From Symbiodinium sp. CCMP2592 (lineage: Eukaryota; Sar; Dinophyceae; Suessiales; Symbiodiniaceae): a stretch of DNA of 64,000 nucleotides. The notes beneath the pieces were generated by a model. It saw only the letters and a program-made list of their open reading frames with translations, made no database searches and had not been told where the DNA came from. Below are positions 35,401-47,255 of this stretch, piece by piece; position 1 is the stretch's first letter; the number at the start of each line of letters is the position of its first letter. Both the position numbers and the translations under genes were made by a program. The DNA is taken from positions 1-64,000 of the forward strand of contig CAJNDT010006157.1 in the NCBI GenBank assembly GCA_905221615.1, written 5' to 3'.

Positions 35401-37250
35401 CCCCAACTCAGCCCGGCACCAGTTCCTCCATGTGCTTGGCATCATTTACACTTGGAAGGCGTTGCTTGCTGTTGGCATAATCCAGTGCCTCAGGTAACAG
35501 GCAGTCAAAGCTAATCACTCGTGTAACATGAAGTCAGTGCCAGGCCAGTATCAACATGTAAATTCGGTGGTCCTGTGCTGGACAGCTACGGCTTAGGCCA
35601 TGGAGAATGAAAAACATCAGAAGGCCTCCCTGTGGAATATAGGAGCCTGAGGAAGGAAGCAAGACAAGCCACAAAAGCAGTTCCATGGCTATTCAAGGAG
35701 TAGAACCTTGAAACATAGCTCCAACCTTACCAGCTGAGAAGCCGCCCGTTTGTAGTTTGATGCCCCGCTCACTTGTCGATTCCGTTCGCGCACGGCCTCG
35801 AATTCGCCAAACATTGCCAATTCGTAACTGAGCACAGCTATGAGATTGTAAGGTCGAGCAGAGCACGATCCAGAACACTTGCTTGACATGTAAGGCTGCA
35901 TGATCAATCCAAACGCACGAACCGAGAGTTTGACTGCACTCATGGCGTCAAGGCAAGATGTCACAAAAAACTCAAGCTGTTGATGACTGGTGCATATTTC
36001 TCGCTCACGTTCGCTGGCTTAAAATGTCGTGGTGCTGCTTCTGGTTCGGGCGGGTCAAATACTGGACGCTGTCTTACCATAGTGCCTGCCATACCACAAC
36101 ACGCATCGGTACATGGCAAGACTGGCAACTGTGTACGCATATTTCTTGACTCGAAAACATGGCCACGCTGCAGAAGTACTGCACAAGCAAGTGGCAGAAA
36201 GTCATATTGGTCTTAATGGAAACTGTTGCTCCAGTCTGCAAAATCTTTGCATCGTTCGATCGAAAATTTTCAATTACTGGCTCTTGCCTCAGCCTCGGTT
36301 GTTCTTCGTTGCACATGAACGCCCGCCAACCAGGTCGCCGCATTGGGAAGGGGCTGCCATTGTCGCGGCGCTTCGTCGCAAACAACCTCCGCAACTTGAC
36401 AGTTCGGGGGTGCGGTCCTTCCTTCGAACCGGCGACTGCGGGCATCTGCCTTCGTTGCCCTTGTTGTGTGGAGCAGCTGGCCAAATGGTTTAATTTTGAT
36501 CACCGTGTGTTGTACCGAAACCACTCGGGAGTTTCAATCTAGTTCGGGGCATGCTGCTCTGCCAATATGTCGATGACACTAAACTATAGGCCCGGAGCCA
36601 CAGCGAGCTGGAACCCTTGTGTATCAATCTTGTTCTGGGACCTTCTTACACCGTGACGCCGTCAGCGTTGACTAGTGCGCTGCACTAAAGCAATCAAGCC
36701 GCCATGCACAAAAGGGCGCTTTTCACGGGGTGGGCCTCAGCGTCATCTGCATCCGCCAGCAGGTCACCCAAAAGCGGCTCCGTGCCGTCACACTCGTCTG
36801 CTGCCGCCATACGGCAACTCAAAAAGCTAACGAACACGTGGTTGCATGTGCCTCGCCTTGAATCAACATGCTGCTAACGCGTCGTGCTGAAGTCGCGGCT
36901 GTGCCCTCGCTTCGTGAATGTCGTCCCCGGATTAAATTTTTGTTGACATGCTCATAGCTCGCGTGTGTCCCCTTCCATTATCGAACTATGCCGTAATTTG
37001 ATGGACGTTCTGCCTCAGCCCAGCCATGTCTATGTGGCAGTGCTGTAAGGTGCATTGTTCACGCTCTGCGCTCCTGCCCCTGCTTTGTACCGTGGCGACG
37101 GATGCGCAAGCTCGACGGGTTCAATGCCGCACGGCGCATGACACGCCGAATGGCCATGACAAGCCAATGTTCAACTCCGAGGTAACGAAGCCTCGCGGGA
37201 AGTAATACCACTCAAGTGTACCAAAAACGTTTCGCTTTTGCTGGGCCGTT
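32500..37250. other. Region without a recognised gene
   Basis: A purine-rich GAGAGAGAGAG run lies at 32640-32653. The best coding candidate is a 113-codon minus-strand frame at 33870-34211. It starts with ATG and its first half (MAFSKDASRRRQTVDQALAE, then LPAELLDELVPTSNVDELLP) has protein-like helical composition. It could be a first exon but matches nothing I know. The remainder holds only short conflicting frames. Confidence 0.4.
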
Positions 37251-37339
37251 GAATGTTAAGGTATGTCAACCTAACAACGTTGCACTTTTGCAATTTGCCC
37301 GTTCGAGTCACGAAGACTACGGTCCTGCCAGGACAAAGG

Positions 37340-38420
37340 ACAACTGTGGGGCGTCTTGCTAATCGTGTGAAGCCGTCGCGAATTGTACAAAATCATCTCG
37401 CATTGAGGGCCATATTGGAAAATGTGCTACATCAGACCATGAACTATGACCAGGTAAACGCGCCATTACAAATCTGTTCAATTCATCATCCCATCGCTTG
37501 GGAAGGCGACGCTTTGGCTCACTGTTGAAATTGTGCTGGGACGCGGGGCTCCAAGTTGCCACACGTAATGGCCAGGCATTCTTGCCGGTTAAGTTCATCA
37601 CAGTTCATCACGAACCGGTGTTAGTTGGCATGATAAACACTGGACCAAGGAAGCACTGGATGTTGTTGAAGAGCAGACGATACCCGAGCGTTCATGCGTC
37701 GCATCGTCTCCTCCCAACTGTCGTCCCCGTCACGACGCCATCCAACAATGCACCGTAACATTTTCCGTTGACAAACATCAAGCTGTTCAAGCTGGCGTGA
37801 CGTCAATAGCAAAGTAGAAAGCCCGAACAGTGCCGCAGGAGTTACCACGGCGTTGAAGAGCTTCAATCTGCCTTTGATTGACAAATGGTTGTTCACGAGT
37901 ACACGTCTCAACCTAATGAATTTGCCCTACGCTGCACTGATGCGATGTGCCAATTCTGTTACAGACCGACGTTGAAGGTCGCGTACTTTCCGTTACAAAT
38001 GTGCGTCGTTGTCACTTAAAACTGGGATCATGTCTCCGTCAACGTCGATGAAAGTGGCCTAAGGCGAAGTAACAATTGTGAAGATGCGAGTTTTTGTTGC
38101 ATTCAACAACAAACCGACTAACGCCAACTCAACCTTCAATGACCCCAGCATGACAACAAGCTCCTGCCACGACTTGCTTTTAATCGTCAGCAAAGCGTAT
38201 AGTGGTCAAATTGGTCAAAATTTTTGCCCAATTCAAAGAAGAGCCGCGTACTTTCGCGGCATGCACTCCTCTGCATGACGTGAATGTTGGTCACCCGCGG
38301 ATCGAAGTCCAGCACAGTGCCCCGACGAATGCCCGCGGAGGTGCCTGTGACGAGGTTATCCAATACCTTCCACGTCGATATCAATTTACGGTTCCACGGG
38401 AAGCAACAGCCGTTTCAATA
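37340..38420 (-). pseudogene. Degenerate reverse transcriptase, family B, copy 1
   Basis: Minus-strand pieces in order. LDFDPRVTNI, near 38290-38320, precedes RT motif C. IRFADD, near 38180-38197, is the catalytic Asp pair. SWQELVVMLGSLKVELALVG and LNATKTRIFT, near 38080-38165, are the primer-grip region. LFNAVVTPAALFGLSTLLLT to CIVGWRRDGDDSWEETMRRM, at 37640-37911, is the thumb. KRWDDELNRF, near 37500, is the typical last motif of these elements. Frames break between every block and about 80 bp separate TNI from FADD, where intact relatives have none. A second relic of this family lies at 43.4-43.6 kb. Confidence 0.8.
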
Positions 38421-38639
38421 GGAATTTTGCGAAAACACCGCACCACCGGCTAATGGCTTCCCCTGAGCCGGATATGTTCAACGCGGCTTGACAGCAGTCC
38501 GGGACGATTGCCCAAGCTGAACAAGCTGCCAGAAAGCACAAACAATGCCGCAGGAAACACATCATCGTCAACACGGAAATGTTCAGATGAGCTCATCCGG
38601 GCCAGGTGCAATATTTCTTCCCACGCGCCTTTTCGATGT

Positions 38640-41056
38640 CAGCAAAACGGGAAATGCGGGTCCCCCTGCAACCTGCGCGCTACGAGCGCAAAAGGCTTGG
38701 GGTAGGAGGGACTGCGTCGTGCAGTACGTCCTCCAGCGGCGCGAGCTGGGTACCAGGCAGTGCGCCTGCGACGCAGGGTGCTCCGAGCGGCATGGCAGCA
38801 AGTGTGTAAGCCATGCTTAAGAAACCCCACCAACGGCGCAGCCAACCCTGCCTGGCTGCAGGGCGCAGAGCGGCAGGAGCACCTTGGGCACGGAGGCGCA
38901 CGACTTGACTGACCAGGCGAAGCGGCTTGTCATTCCATCGCCCGCCAACTTCGCATGCAAACGCATGGTCGTTGGGGTCCGGCTTTCTTACCAGTACTAC
39001 TCAGTCCCCCTGCGGTCCCGGCTTGCAAGCAGCTGGGCCCCTCGTCGGCGGCGAAGTCAAGGACACGGTCCAGGGCTGGGCCGTCGCTCGGCCCCGGCAG
39101 TGGAGCAGCAGGCCAGGCGCGGCCCAAGGCTGTGCCGGCGACGGCGCGCTGGACCGCGACGGAAACGGACCCCACCAACGTCTCGCAGCGCGTGAGCTCA
39201 GGGTAAGTTGCGCGCTTACGTCCTTCGGCAATGGCGGTGGCGGCGCCGTCGCGAGCCCGTTTTTCACGACAGTCTAAGGGGCGTCGATCGGCAAGTTCCA
39301 CGTCGCGGACGGACATGCGCGCCAACCAGTGCTGCGGGACTACATGGCCCTCGGGTCCGACGCCCTCCCGTGCGATGCGCACCCAAGCATACTCAAGGGG
39401 TTTGGCTCGGCGGGCGAGCAGTCCGGTTCGAGGGCACGCGGCGTGCACGGTATGCGTGAACAGCGGCGCACCATACCCGTATGCACCCCGTCTGTATGGA
39501 GCGACCGGCAAGGGCATCCGCAGCCGCCGCCGCAAGGCTGTCAGCATGTGGTCAGGTGGCAGGCCGGAAATAGGCTCACTTAGGAGGGAATGGAGCCACG
39601 CGGCTGCGTGCGGCTGGCTAGAGTCGGCTAAAGGGTTGCAAGGTAAGCAGCGCCGCGGCTTTGCGGAAATGATCAAAGCAAGCGCGAGAACCGTGGTGCT
39701 GCCAGCTCTGGCGCCCTTCCCAGTAAGTTCAAACAAGTCGCTTCGTGCGAAGCACAAGCCATTGTGTAGGTAGGTGGTGCCAGGAAGCGGCCTTGCCATT
39801 CAACACCCTCGGGCGCGCATCCAGCAACTGCAGCGGCTCGCAGGCAGGCGGCATCAGGCGGCTCGCACGCAGGCGGCAGCAGCAGCAGCAGCTGGTCGCG
39901 CAGCGAGCTCGGCGAGACACCGCTCCGCGGCATCGGGGCGACGAGCTCGCAGACGGGCCAGGCATCGGCCCAGGCGGCCCAGTATGCTGCAGGGGTGGTG
40001 TGTTCAGCGCACTGCAACGCGTGCCGTTGCGACGTCAGCCTCGGCGTCTTCCTGTTCCCCTACGAGCGCAAGCAGGAATCGCCAGACTGCGTCGTCGTGA
40101 TCTCGCGCAGAGCCAGCGGAAAGGTTGGGTGGGAGGATACGCAGCAATGGGTCGGCACGAGCGAGGCACACGTGGCCAGCAAAAACCATGCACACTGGCG
40201 GGCGGGCAGCATAGGAAGTTCATGCAGAAGCAGTGCCTCCTCAAGCAAGCGAGCATCCGTGTGAGCGGCGACGTACAGCAAATGCCCGATATAGGGGTGC
40301 CCAGTGCGACGAATCCACGTGTACACCGGGCACGCCTGCTCGTGTTTCGTTGGAATTGGACACGATGTCGAATGCCTCGCGCGCCCGTGGCGGGACTCCA
40401 GGGCGCAGCTGTGTGTCGGCAGCGACCAAGAGGTCGTGTTGGCCGCGGGCGTACAGCGCAGGAGCGAGATCCACCTGGTGCGTCGCTGGCCGGCGAAGTC
40501 CCTCCGAAAAGTGGACAGCTGCCTGTACCACATGCGCATCAAGGGTACGAGCGCGGGGGCTACGGCGTGCAGATTACGCAAGAATGCAGCACGCGAAGTA
40601 CAGGCACTGAGGCCCGTCGAGCGACGGGATGGTTGCCGCAGCGTCGAGGTCGACAGCGGCACGGAGCATACCCAACGGGGCGTCGCTGCCAGCACGTGTT
40701 TGCAGCGCGAATTGACACGGCCAGGTCGCCTTGTCAAAGGTGTCGGCGACCATCCTTGCAAGGCTGCTGGACACGAGACGCCGAAAACAGTCGTCGGTAG
40801 CGATGCCACGGACGCGCCAGGCTTGCGGACTCTTGCGGAGTGCGCTCAGGCGGGAAGGGCTCAAGGCAGCAGCGGCATCGGCCAGGATGCCTGCTGCAGC
40901 GGCGAGAAGGGAGGCTGCATGGACAAACGGCTCGAGTGCTTCAAATTTGTCAAGCAAAAAGCTTATTGTGTTCGCATGTGGTTTTGCAAAACTTGCTGCA
41001 ATTTTTTTAACGTCAGTCTCGAACAGTGCGACATGGAAATCAGTCTTCTTGGACAT
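38640..41056 (-). pseudogene. Degenerate dinoflagellate-type reverse transcriptase, family C
   Basis: A GC-rich minus-strand RT relic spread over several frames. VRGIATDDCFRRLVSSSLAR and FALQTRAGSDAPLGMLRAAV (about 40650-40830) form the N-terminal palm entry. PSLDG (about 40610-40625) is motif A. SRAAFLRNLHAVAPALVPLM is next, in another frame. DLAPALYARGQHDLLVAA is the motif B region (about 40420-40480). The expected LDD motif C is absent, and the frame jumps from LRPGV to PPRAREAFDIV. The C-terminal module includes LPARQCAWFLL, AAYWAAWADAWPV, LTALRRRLRMPLPVAPYR and ACPRTGLLARRAKPLEYAWV. Similar high-GC RT pseudogenes are very common in dinoflagellate genomes (from memory). Confidence 0.85.
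38930..39799 (-). pseudogene. C-terminal module of the family C element, rearranged
   Basis: The longest remaining frame of the family C element (289 codons). After the HVVPQHWLARMS stretch it reads EGRKRATYPELTR. It then jumps to VAVQRAVAGTALGRAWPAAP and DGPALDRVLDFAADEGPS, a segment that normally ends these proteins. After that it returns to GPQRPCVCMRSWR, which normally follows YPELTR. A second copy of the end segment (GWLRRWWGFLSMA) follows at 38680-38860 in another frame. A tail segment has therefore been inserted or duplicated inside the module. Confidence 0.65.
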
Positions 41057-41059
41057 TTA

Positions 41060-42900
41060 CTGCACCGGAAAGCGGCAAGGCCAGCAGCAAATGTGAGGGC
41101 AGACCACCGAAGCACATAGGCAAAGCTTTGCAATGGCAGCAATCAAGGAGTCGGCTAAACAGTAGCACAAGCAGCAGCAGCAATTCTTTATTTTTGTGCG
41201 CACACCTGTTTACCGAAGGTAACAAGCGGCCCCAGTGCTACAGCAACAACTGCAAGCTACGAAGGGGCACGCGGCATGCGGCTGAACGCTTCTGTGCACC
41301 ACCGGCCGCCAGTGCCACTGCGCAAAGCAGACCCAGCAGTACGCCTGCACACACACACACACCGGCCCCTTGCAGTCACAGTCCCTACCGAAACTTGGAC
41401 CGCTCCCGACAGTGGCAAGCGGTTAGTTCTGACCTCGATGCCGCGGTCGTATTGTCGGGCGGGGTTTACATCGAGGTCCCTCACCAAAACGTTGGTTGCA
41501 AACCATACCACCAGAGTTTCATGGCAGATATGCGCTGCAGCATGCTCTGGTCTTGGCAGCATCTGCGCAAAAGTATGGCAACAGCATCCTAACCTCGGAG
41601 GTGTAAACCTGCCAGCGAAACTTAAAAATGGACCTGGCCGTGAACAAGCCTGCATGCCCGTCCAGCGAGGCGGCGGCCGAAGGATCAAGCTCCCAAAGAA
41701 TGGAAATTATGGAGCAAGGAAAAGTCGTCGACAGCCCGGGATGAAGGACCCCGCCATCCACCCGTCGTGTCGAGTTGGGATTCCTCATCCTCATTCACCA
41801 AGTGTAGAGCCGGAGTAGTCAATAGCACAGACCAAAACGGATGAAAGCTCCGAACACATGCAATCTGGGAGGGGCACCTGACTGCCTGTTAGCCTTCCGT
41901 AACGCAACGGCAGGGTGTACCGACAGTCACAGCACACATCATCCCACCAATCCGGTTCAGCATGGTTCGAAAACGATGGTTTGAGCGCCGGACTTGGGGC
42001 AGAATGGGGCAGATTGCCATACCATGGCTAATACCTCACCGTACGAAATACCAAGTAGGGCACGGCGATTGATGAGCACGGCGCCTGACGGAGGAAGCGT
42101 GAGGAAGCGCATCGTGTGCACAACCAGCTGCCAGTCACACACTACCTCCGTCACACACTACCGACCAACACGGTGCAACATCCTGCACTGACATAAGCAT
42201 CAATTCAATTTGAAAGGTGATGAGCTTGTAATCGCTGCTCGCTGCCAACATTCGTGCGCGAGCTCCCGTCATGGCCGACTATATGGCGGACGGCAATTCT
42301 GCGTGGAACCAACGCGAAACCAACGCTAGAGCCGGAACCATGCCTTGGAACACGGACATCGCTTGCCATCTCAACGTGATTGTCCTAGGTCCCTCAGAAC
42401 TTCTCGTGTTCGGACTCCACAATCCCGCCCAAGTATGCCGAACTAAACATTGCAATCCAAAGCTAGGAACAAGTCACACTGAGGATATAGCTGTACAAGT
42501 TTTTGCGGGGCATAACACATACAATCTAGAACGAAGGAACTGCGATCGAGGGTTTCACAACCATGTCTGCCCTGCTGCCCGTCATAGACAGGCGGTTGGT
42601 CAATCGGCAAGGCCACGCCAAGTGGAACACGTGCTTCCAAGCCCATGACATGCGGGCTGCTCCGACCCGCCCCACAACCGCTATCGATTGCAGTTCAATG
42701 GCGCCAACCTTACGTGAGTCAGCTCTGGCGGTGTTAGCGGTGCTTGCTGACGAGAGCCACTCGCAATTTTCCGGCCACATCATGCCACATTCACAACCGG
42801 CGACGATTGGCGCAAACCCCTTCTTGGATGCTCATTCCGCCTATGTGCCAACCGGCCACGGCACTTGCACCTTTGGTGGGTGCGACGCGGATAAGAGTAG
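41060..42900. other. Region without a recognised gene
   Basis: A short (CA)n run lies at 41349-41363. The long plus-strand frame 42563-43558 is stop-free but runs antisense to retroelement sequence at its 3' end and has no protein-like signature. Confidence 0.4.
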
Positions 42901-43379
42901 CCAGTCGAACATGCAACCTTTTACGAGTTACGACTCCCTGGCAACCAAGAACGTGTGCAGCTCCTGTACACGGGCAACCTGCATCCCAACAGTGATGCGA
43001 TCAAAGACCACCTTAACAATCCTACGAAACCAACACGCAACAATTCGAGAGCCTACACATGTTCGCGCCTTACTGTCACTGGCAGCCACTGGCAGACATT
43101 GGCAGATTGTGGGGCGGTGGAATCCGCGACGGAGCAGGCCAACAGCCACACATGTTCGACTTTGGACAGTATTGCCGGCACGAATTCGATGTGCAATCCG
43201 CTGCCACTTCATTCTGGCGGTCCTGGCGGCGACCCCTGACACAAAAGCATCGGCGACTGCATTTTGCACTTCGAGTTGGACCCCAGCTCACGGCAAGCAA
43301 TGGCCAAGCATTCGGTTTGACAATACGGGCTCCGAAACTGTGTTGTGTGCTGCATGCGATATATTTCCGACCATGCCGT

Positions 43380-43640
43380 CACCGGCGACTAGCGAAGTGC
43401 AGATTGAACTCGTTGCTTCATACGCCGCATGGTGTGAGACCGAGCCTCACCTTCGACACGATACCAGCCGACGATCGTCAACAAACACGGCGACCAGGCG
43501 TGTCGCTGCGTATCCGCCGCATCTGTGCCGGTGTAGCAACCACAAGGCGGTGCAATAACTAGAGCAACATGCATCCGCAACTGGGTTTCCACATGCAGCG
43601 CATCGCACACACGCGTCAATGGCAGGGCATTCATGGCGTT
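43380..43640 (-). pseudogene. Family B reverse transcriptase tail, copy 2
   Basis: The minus-strand frame ends with CLLTIVGWYRVEGEARSHTM and then RRMKQRVQSAL. This matches CIVGWRRDGDDSWEETMRRM and NARVSSAL of the copy at 37.6-37.9 kb (IVGW, TMRRM and RV-SAL shared in order). Downstream, near 43190-43270, GVAARTARMKWQRIAHRI may be the end of the element. No catalytic domain remains recognisable upstream. Confidence 0.65.
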
Positions 43641-44399
43641 GACTTCACGAGGCGAGTGCCGGCCTGTGCAGTGGGTTGGGTGATACCCGGTCACACAAGC
43701 CAACACACCACCGTTCGAGCAACACGATCGCCTGCATGCCAAACACTCCCCTGGACCCACATGGGCTGCACAGTGTGTCACGACGGTGACTGATTGCCAC
43801 AACATGCCACAACAACCGGCCACATAGCCAGGCGATGCCAAACATTCACAATTGCGATACTTACATCTACCGACGAAACGGACAACTCGAATACGACGGG
43901 GCAAAAAGACAGCCACTGCTGGCAAGGGCATGTTGCCAACTTTTTCGAAAATTTACCTACACTGCCACACTTGACACGACAGATGTTGTCACCAACGCGG
44001 CAAATGTGGCAACATCGGCCTTCAACGGTGCCTGCGACTTCAGCCTTGGGTTGATCCGGGAGATTTTTGCAAAAGATTCCAAGAAGAAGCCAAAGTCAAG
44101 TATTCAGTCAATTACAATCAGTAAGCACCGCATACAAAAACACGCAAACGATTATGGCCGTGCAGGTTGTGCACCCGGCAGCGGCGGAGTTTGAATCGAC
44201 GTCGCTATGAAGTGGTGCTGTGTGGAAAAAGCAAACCGGCAAGCTGGCGCAGAAGGCTTGCGCAGCCGCGAAGGACAGGAGAAGGGACCAACCTTGCACA
44301 GTGGTGGAGATGCAAGTGGCGTATTGAATAAAAAAAATAAAATAAACCGCAACGTCAAGTGGCAGCGCACCTGCAGTAGCCAGGACGGGAAGCGTGTCA

Positions 44400-45190
44400 A
44401 CTGCAAGCTGCACGCCTTTCACTGATAGTTCTTTCGAACGACCTCAATTCGGCGTGAAAGGCTGTCATCTTGCGCACATGAAATTTTGAGTCGTCGGTCC
44501 GCGGCGCCGCAGGTCTTCGCTTCAAGGATAAAAGCCAAGAGCACAAACTGAAAAATCGTTGAAAACCAAATGTAAAAACTTCCGAAGGCAATCAAAACCG
44601 TCTGGAAAAAGACAAAAAGTAGCAAGCCAGACGTCTTCGCTTGAAAAATCAAAAGCGAAGGGACAATGCGAAAAAACATTGAAAACCTGATCGAGAAATC
44701 ACAGGAAAACTCTACAATAAAAACCCTGCGTCTTCGCTTGATAAGCGGGAGGGGTAAAAGCCGAAGAAAACAACGTCCATTCGGAAAAGTTTGCGCATGC
44801 GGCGGCTGCGCCCACAACTTCCCGCTCGCCGTCAATTGCAAATCTGCCGCAGCCGACGCACGAAAAGGAAGAAGCCATGCGTCGTCGCTTCACGGTGGCA
44901 CAAAACCAAGAAAACAAAGTGACAAATCGTTGAAAACAACAGCTAAAGCTTACACGGCTTCGCTGTAGATAGAGTCTTTAAAAATGCAAAATGTAACTGT
45001 TCAAACAAAGGTTAAAAGTTGAGAGAACAATCGAAACCTCTTTCCCGGCAGACAAAAAGAGAAAGCCACCCGTCTTCGTCTCAAAAAACAATAAACAAAA
45101 AACACCATGAAAACAATCTGAAAACCGGATACATTTTCGCGATCTTATGGAAAACTCTGCACTAAAAGCCCCTGTGTCAAAATAGCGCGG
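44400..45190. repeat. Diverged tandem repeats with CTTCGCTT...GAAAA core
   Basis: Words CGTCTTCGCTTGA, ATTGAAAACC(T/A)GAT, GAAAACTCTACA and AAAGCC recur at roughly 110-200 bp intervals (44510, 44630, 44730, 44880 and 45070). This suggests an old tandem array with strong drift. It is A-rich on this strand. Confidence 0.6.
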
Positions 45191-45244
45191 CATCTCAAGT
45201 CCACCCGAAATGGGGACTTACAAGCTTTTCATAAAAGTTATTTC

Positions 45245-45530
45245 AACCTACTACTATTCACCACTACTTACTTAAACTTGCTATTTACTACCTACTACGT
45301 ACTTCTTGCTACTTGCTACTGACCAAATACTTCTTTCTACTTACTAGTTACTATTTGCCACGTGCGATTTGCTACTTGCTACCTGCTTCCTTCTTTTTGC
45401 TCCTTACTCCTTACTTCTTACTCTTTACTCCTCCTCCTTACTCCTCACTGTACTACTTACTACTTGCGACTTGCGACTTACGACTTACTACTTACGACTT
45501 ACTGCTTACTACTTACTACTCACCTCACAA
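45245..45530. repeat. TACTTAC-type low-complexity tract
   Basis: A pyrimidine-rich run built from TTACTACTTACTACTTGC and near variants (CTTACTCCTTACTTCTTACT). The Tyr/Leu-rich open frames across it follow from the repeat. Confidence 0.85.
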
Positions 45531-46029
45531 AAAGGCAAGAGACATCCAGAGGTTGAGCCATCGATCTGAACCGCCGCTGAGCAGGTGTAGGTTATCTGCA
45601 TAAATAAGCATGAAAACAAAAGTCTGAAGCATTACTCTAAGAGACAAGCGAAGCAGGCGAACTAATAGGCCGCCGAAGCAATTCCGAAAGTTTCTGTGCG
45701 GTTAAGCCATGCAACTGATGAATCGCTCCGCGTTCCACGCGAGCACCTTTTGCTTGTACTTGCAGTTGAGTTTGTGGTTTCTGTCATTGTAGTGTACTCT
45801 CAGTAATTTTATTCGCAAAACCCCCCACAGGGCGATTCTGTGTGGCTTCTTCTCTCTTTATTTGGTGATTGTTGGTGTTCGAACCCCGTTCGAACTTTCA
45901 GAGGAAGTCTAGAACCCGAAGTTGGGCGGTTCGTCTGTTCGCGCCTTTAGCATTCTCGTAGGAGACTTCATGTCCTTCTAAAAGCTAGAGTAGTTCACGC
46001 CTAGGTTCGCGGACTACTGTCCCACCATA

Positions 46030-46260
46030 TTCCCCGATAACCATTCTTACCAACATATCCTATACCCACACCACCCAAAAGACCTTAACAATCATCATAA
46101 CCATTCTTACCCACAATCCTATAACCACACCACCAAAAAGACCTTAACAATCCTCATAACCTATCATAACCAAATACCCTAAACCATTCTTACCAATACT
46201 CCTATCAACCCAAACCCCCCAATACCAAAACCCCTAACCCCCTAATCTTACCAAATCACC
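46030..46260. repeat. About 60-bp tandem repeat upstream of the ubiquitin-like genes
   Basis: Two good copies of a unit that starts AACCATTCTTACC and ends AAAGACCTTAACAATC(A/C)TCAT, at about 46040-46100 and 46100-46160. A decayed third copy begins near 46184. It lies in a G-poor stretch that ends about 200 bp before the first gene. Confidence 0.75.
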
Positions 46261-46464
46261 TATCCAGCGAACGGGGCATCTTCCTTCTTCAATTTTGACG
46301 ACGAGCGCTACAACATCCAGATCGTGCTCCTTGCGAGTTTATCCATAAGCAGGACTACCGATTGCCAGTGAGTGCGAAAGGGTTTGCAAGTGAAAGCCAC
46401 GAGCAACACATTTTTGTAATCCGAAGCCTGTGAAATATCAAGCCTTTCGCCATAGATTGAAGCA

Positions 46465-47097
46465 ATGTCCGACGCAGAGCCCGATTACAAGGCACTTTAC
46501 TTTGCGGAGCTTCGTAGAACACAAGCCTTGTCGTTTGTCATTCGTGATGGGTGGCAACACAGCATCGTCCTTCCTCCCAATGCAGAAGCACAGGCGCTTG
46601 AACAGTTCATTGTGGATGGTGAAGTGAAGCTGTATGAAGCAAAGAAGCAACTTGCCTTTCACAATGCTCGTGATTTCACTGTGATGGCTACATACAAGAA
46701 CCAGTTTGCCACCATCAATGCCGAGCCGTTCTGGACGGTCAAAGCCATCAAGATTGCAATCAGCTCTGCCTTCCGTTGCCCTCAACCAGATGCTCCACTG
46801 CATATCGGGCGTGTCTTCTACTTCTTTGAGGGCATCGGTGAGCTGACAAATAACTCCAAAAGGCTTTCTACTGTCATTCCGAGAAGGGGATGCGTCGTCC
46901 ACGTGCTGGATGAGGATGAGAGAGTCGTAGAAGGTGCTCCTACACAGATAGATGACCTTTCCTATCCTGATGCCTGTTGTTTGCGAAGCAAGCTTGTGCA
47001 GAAGCGCGTTGAAAGTTATATGCGGAATAGTGCGCCTGTTGCCCCGAAGTCCAAAGCCAAAGCGAAGGCTGTGATTGCTCCTGCCGAAGGCAACTAG
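46465..47097 (+). CDS. Ubiquitin-like (beta-grasp) protein 1, 210 aa
   Basis: An intact frame from ATG at 46465 to TAG. Residues 1-65 form a mixed helical lead (AELRRTQALSFVI). Residues 70-155 alternate short hydrophobic strands with a helix (FTVMATYKNQFATI, WTVKAIKIAISSAF, then CVVHVLDED), as in a beta-grasp domain. The tail is Lys/Ala-rich (KSKAKAKA), which could be a nuclear or nucleic-acid-binding tail. It is the first of three plus-strand genes with similar architecture, a unidirectional tandem array as is usual in dinoflagellates. There is no C-terminal Gly-Gly, so a conjugated modifier is unlikely. The ubiquitin-like fold is my inference from strand pattern and from the clearer third gene. 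Confidence 0.7.
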   Translation: MSDAEPDYKALYFAELRRTQALSFVIRDGWQHSIVLPPNAEAQALEQFIVDGEVKLYEAKKQLAFHNARDFTVMATYKNQFATINAEPFWTVKAIKIAISSAFRCPQPDAPLHIGRVFYFFEGIGELTNNSKRLSTVIPRRGCVVHVLDEDERVVEGAPTQIDDLSYPDACCLRSKLVQKRVESYMRNSAPVAPKSKAKAKAVIAPAEGN

Positions 47098-47255
47098 AAG
47101 GCTTGAAGCGGAAAATTACGTTGCAGACTGGTTGCAAGTGTTGCTGAGCGCGAAGTGCTGTGAATTTCATTGAAGCACGTGAGCAAATATATGCCTTTGT
47201 AGCAACTATTGCTTCAAGACTTTTGAAAGCGTTCTTCATAGTCTCCTGTGTCGCT

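Noticed and set aside
39745..41119. Plus-strand frames of 271-351 codons
   Set aside because: They are the antisense of the family C reverse transcriptase in GC-rich sequence, where stops are rare.
42563..43558. 331-codon plus-strand frame
   Set aside because: It runs antisense to retroelement tail sequence, has no domain, and its composition reads as random.
45885..45910. GTTCGAACCCCGTTCGAAC, resembling a tRNA T-arm / B box
   Set aside because: No matching T-stem, anticodon arm or acceptor stem could be built around it.
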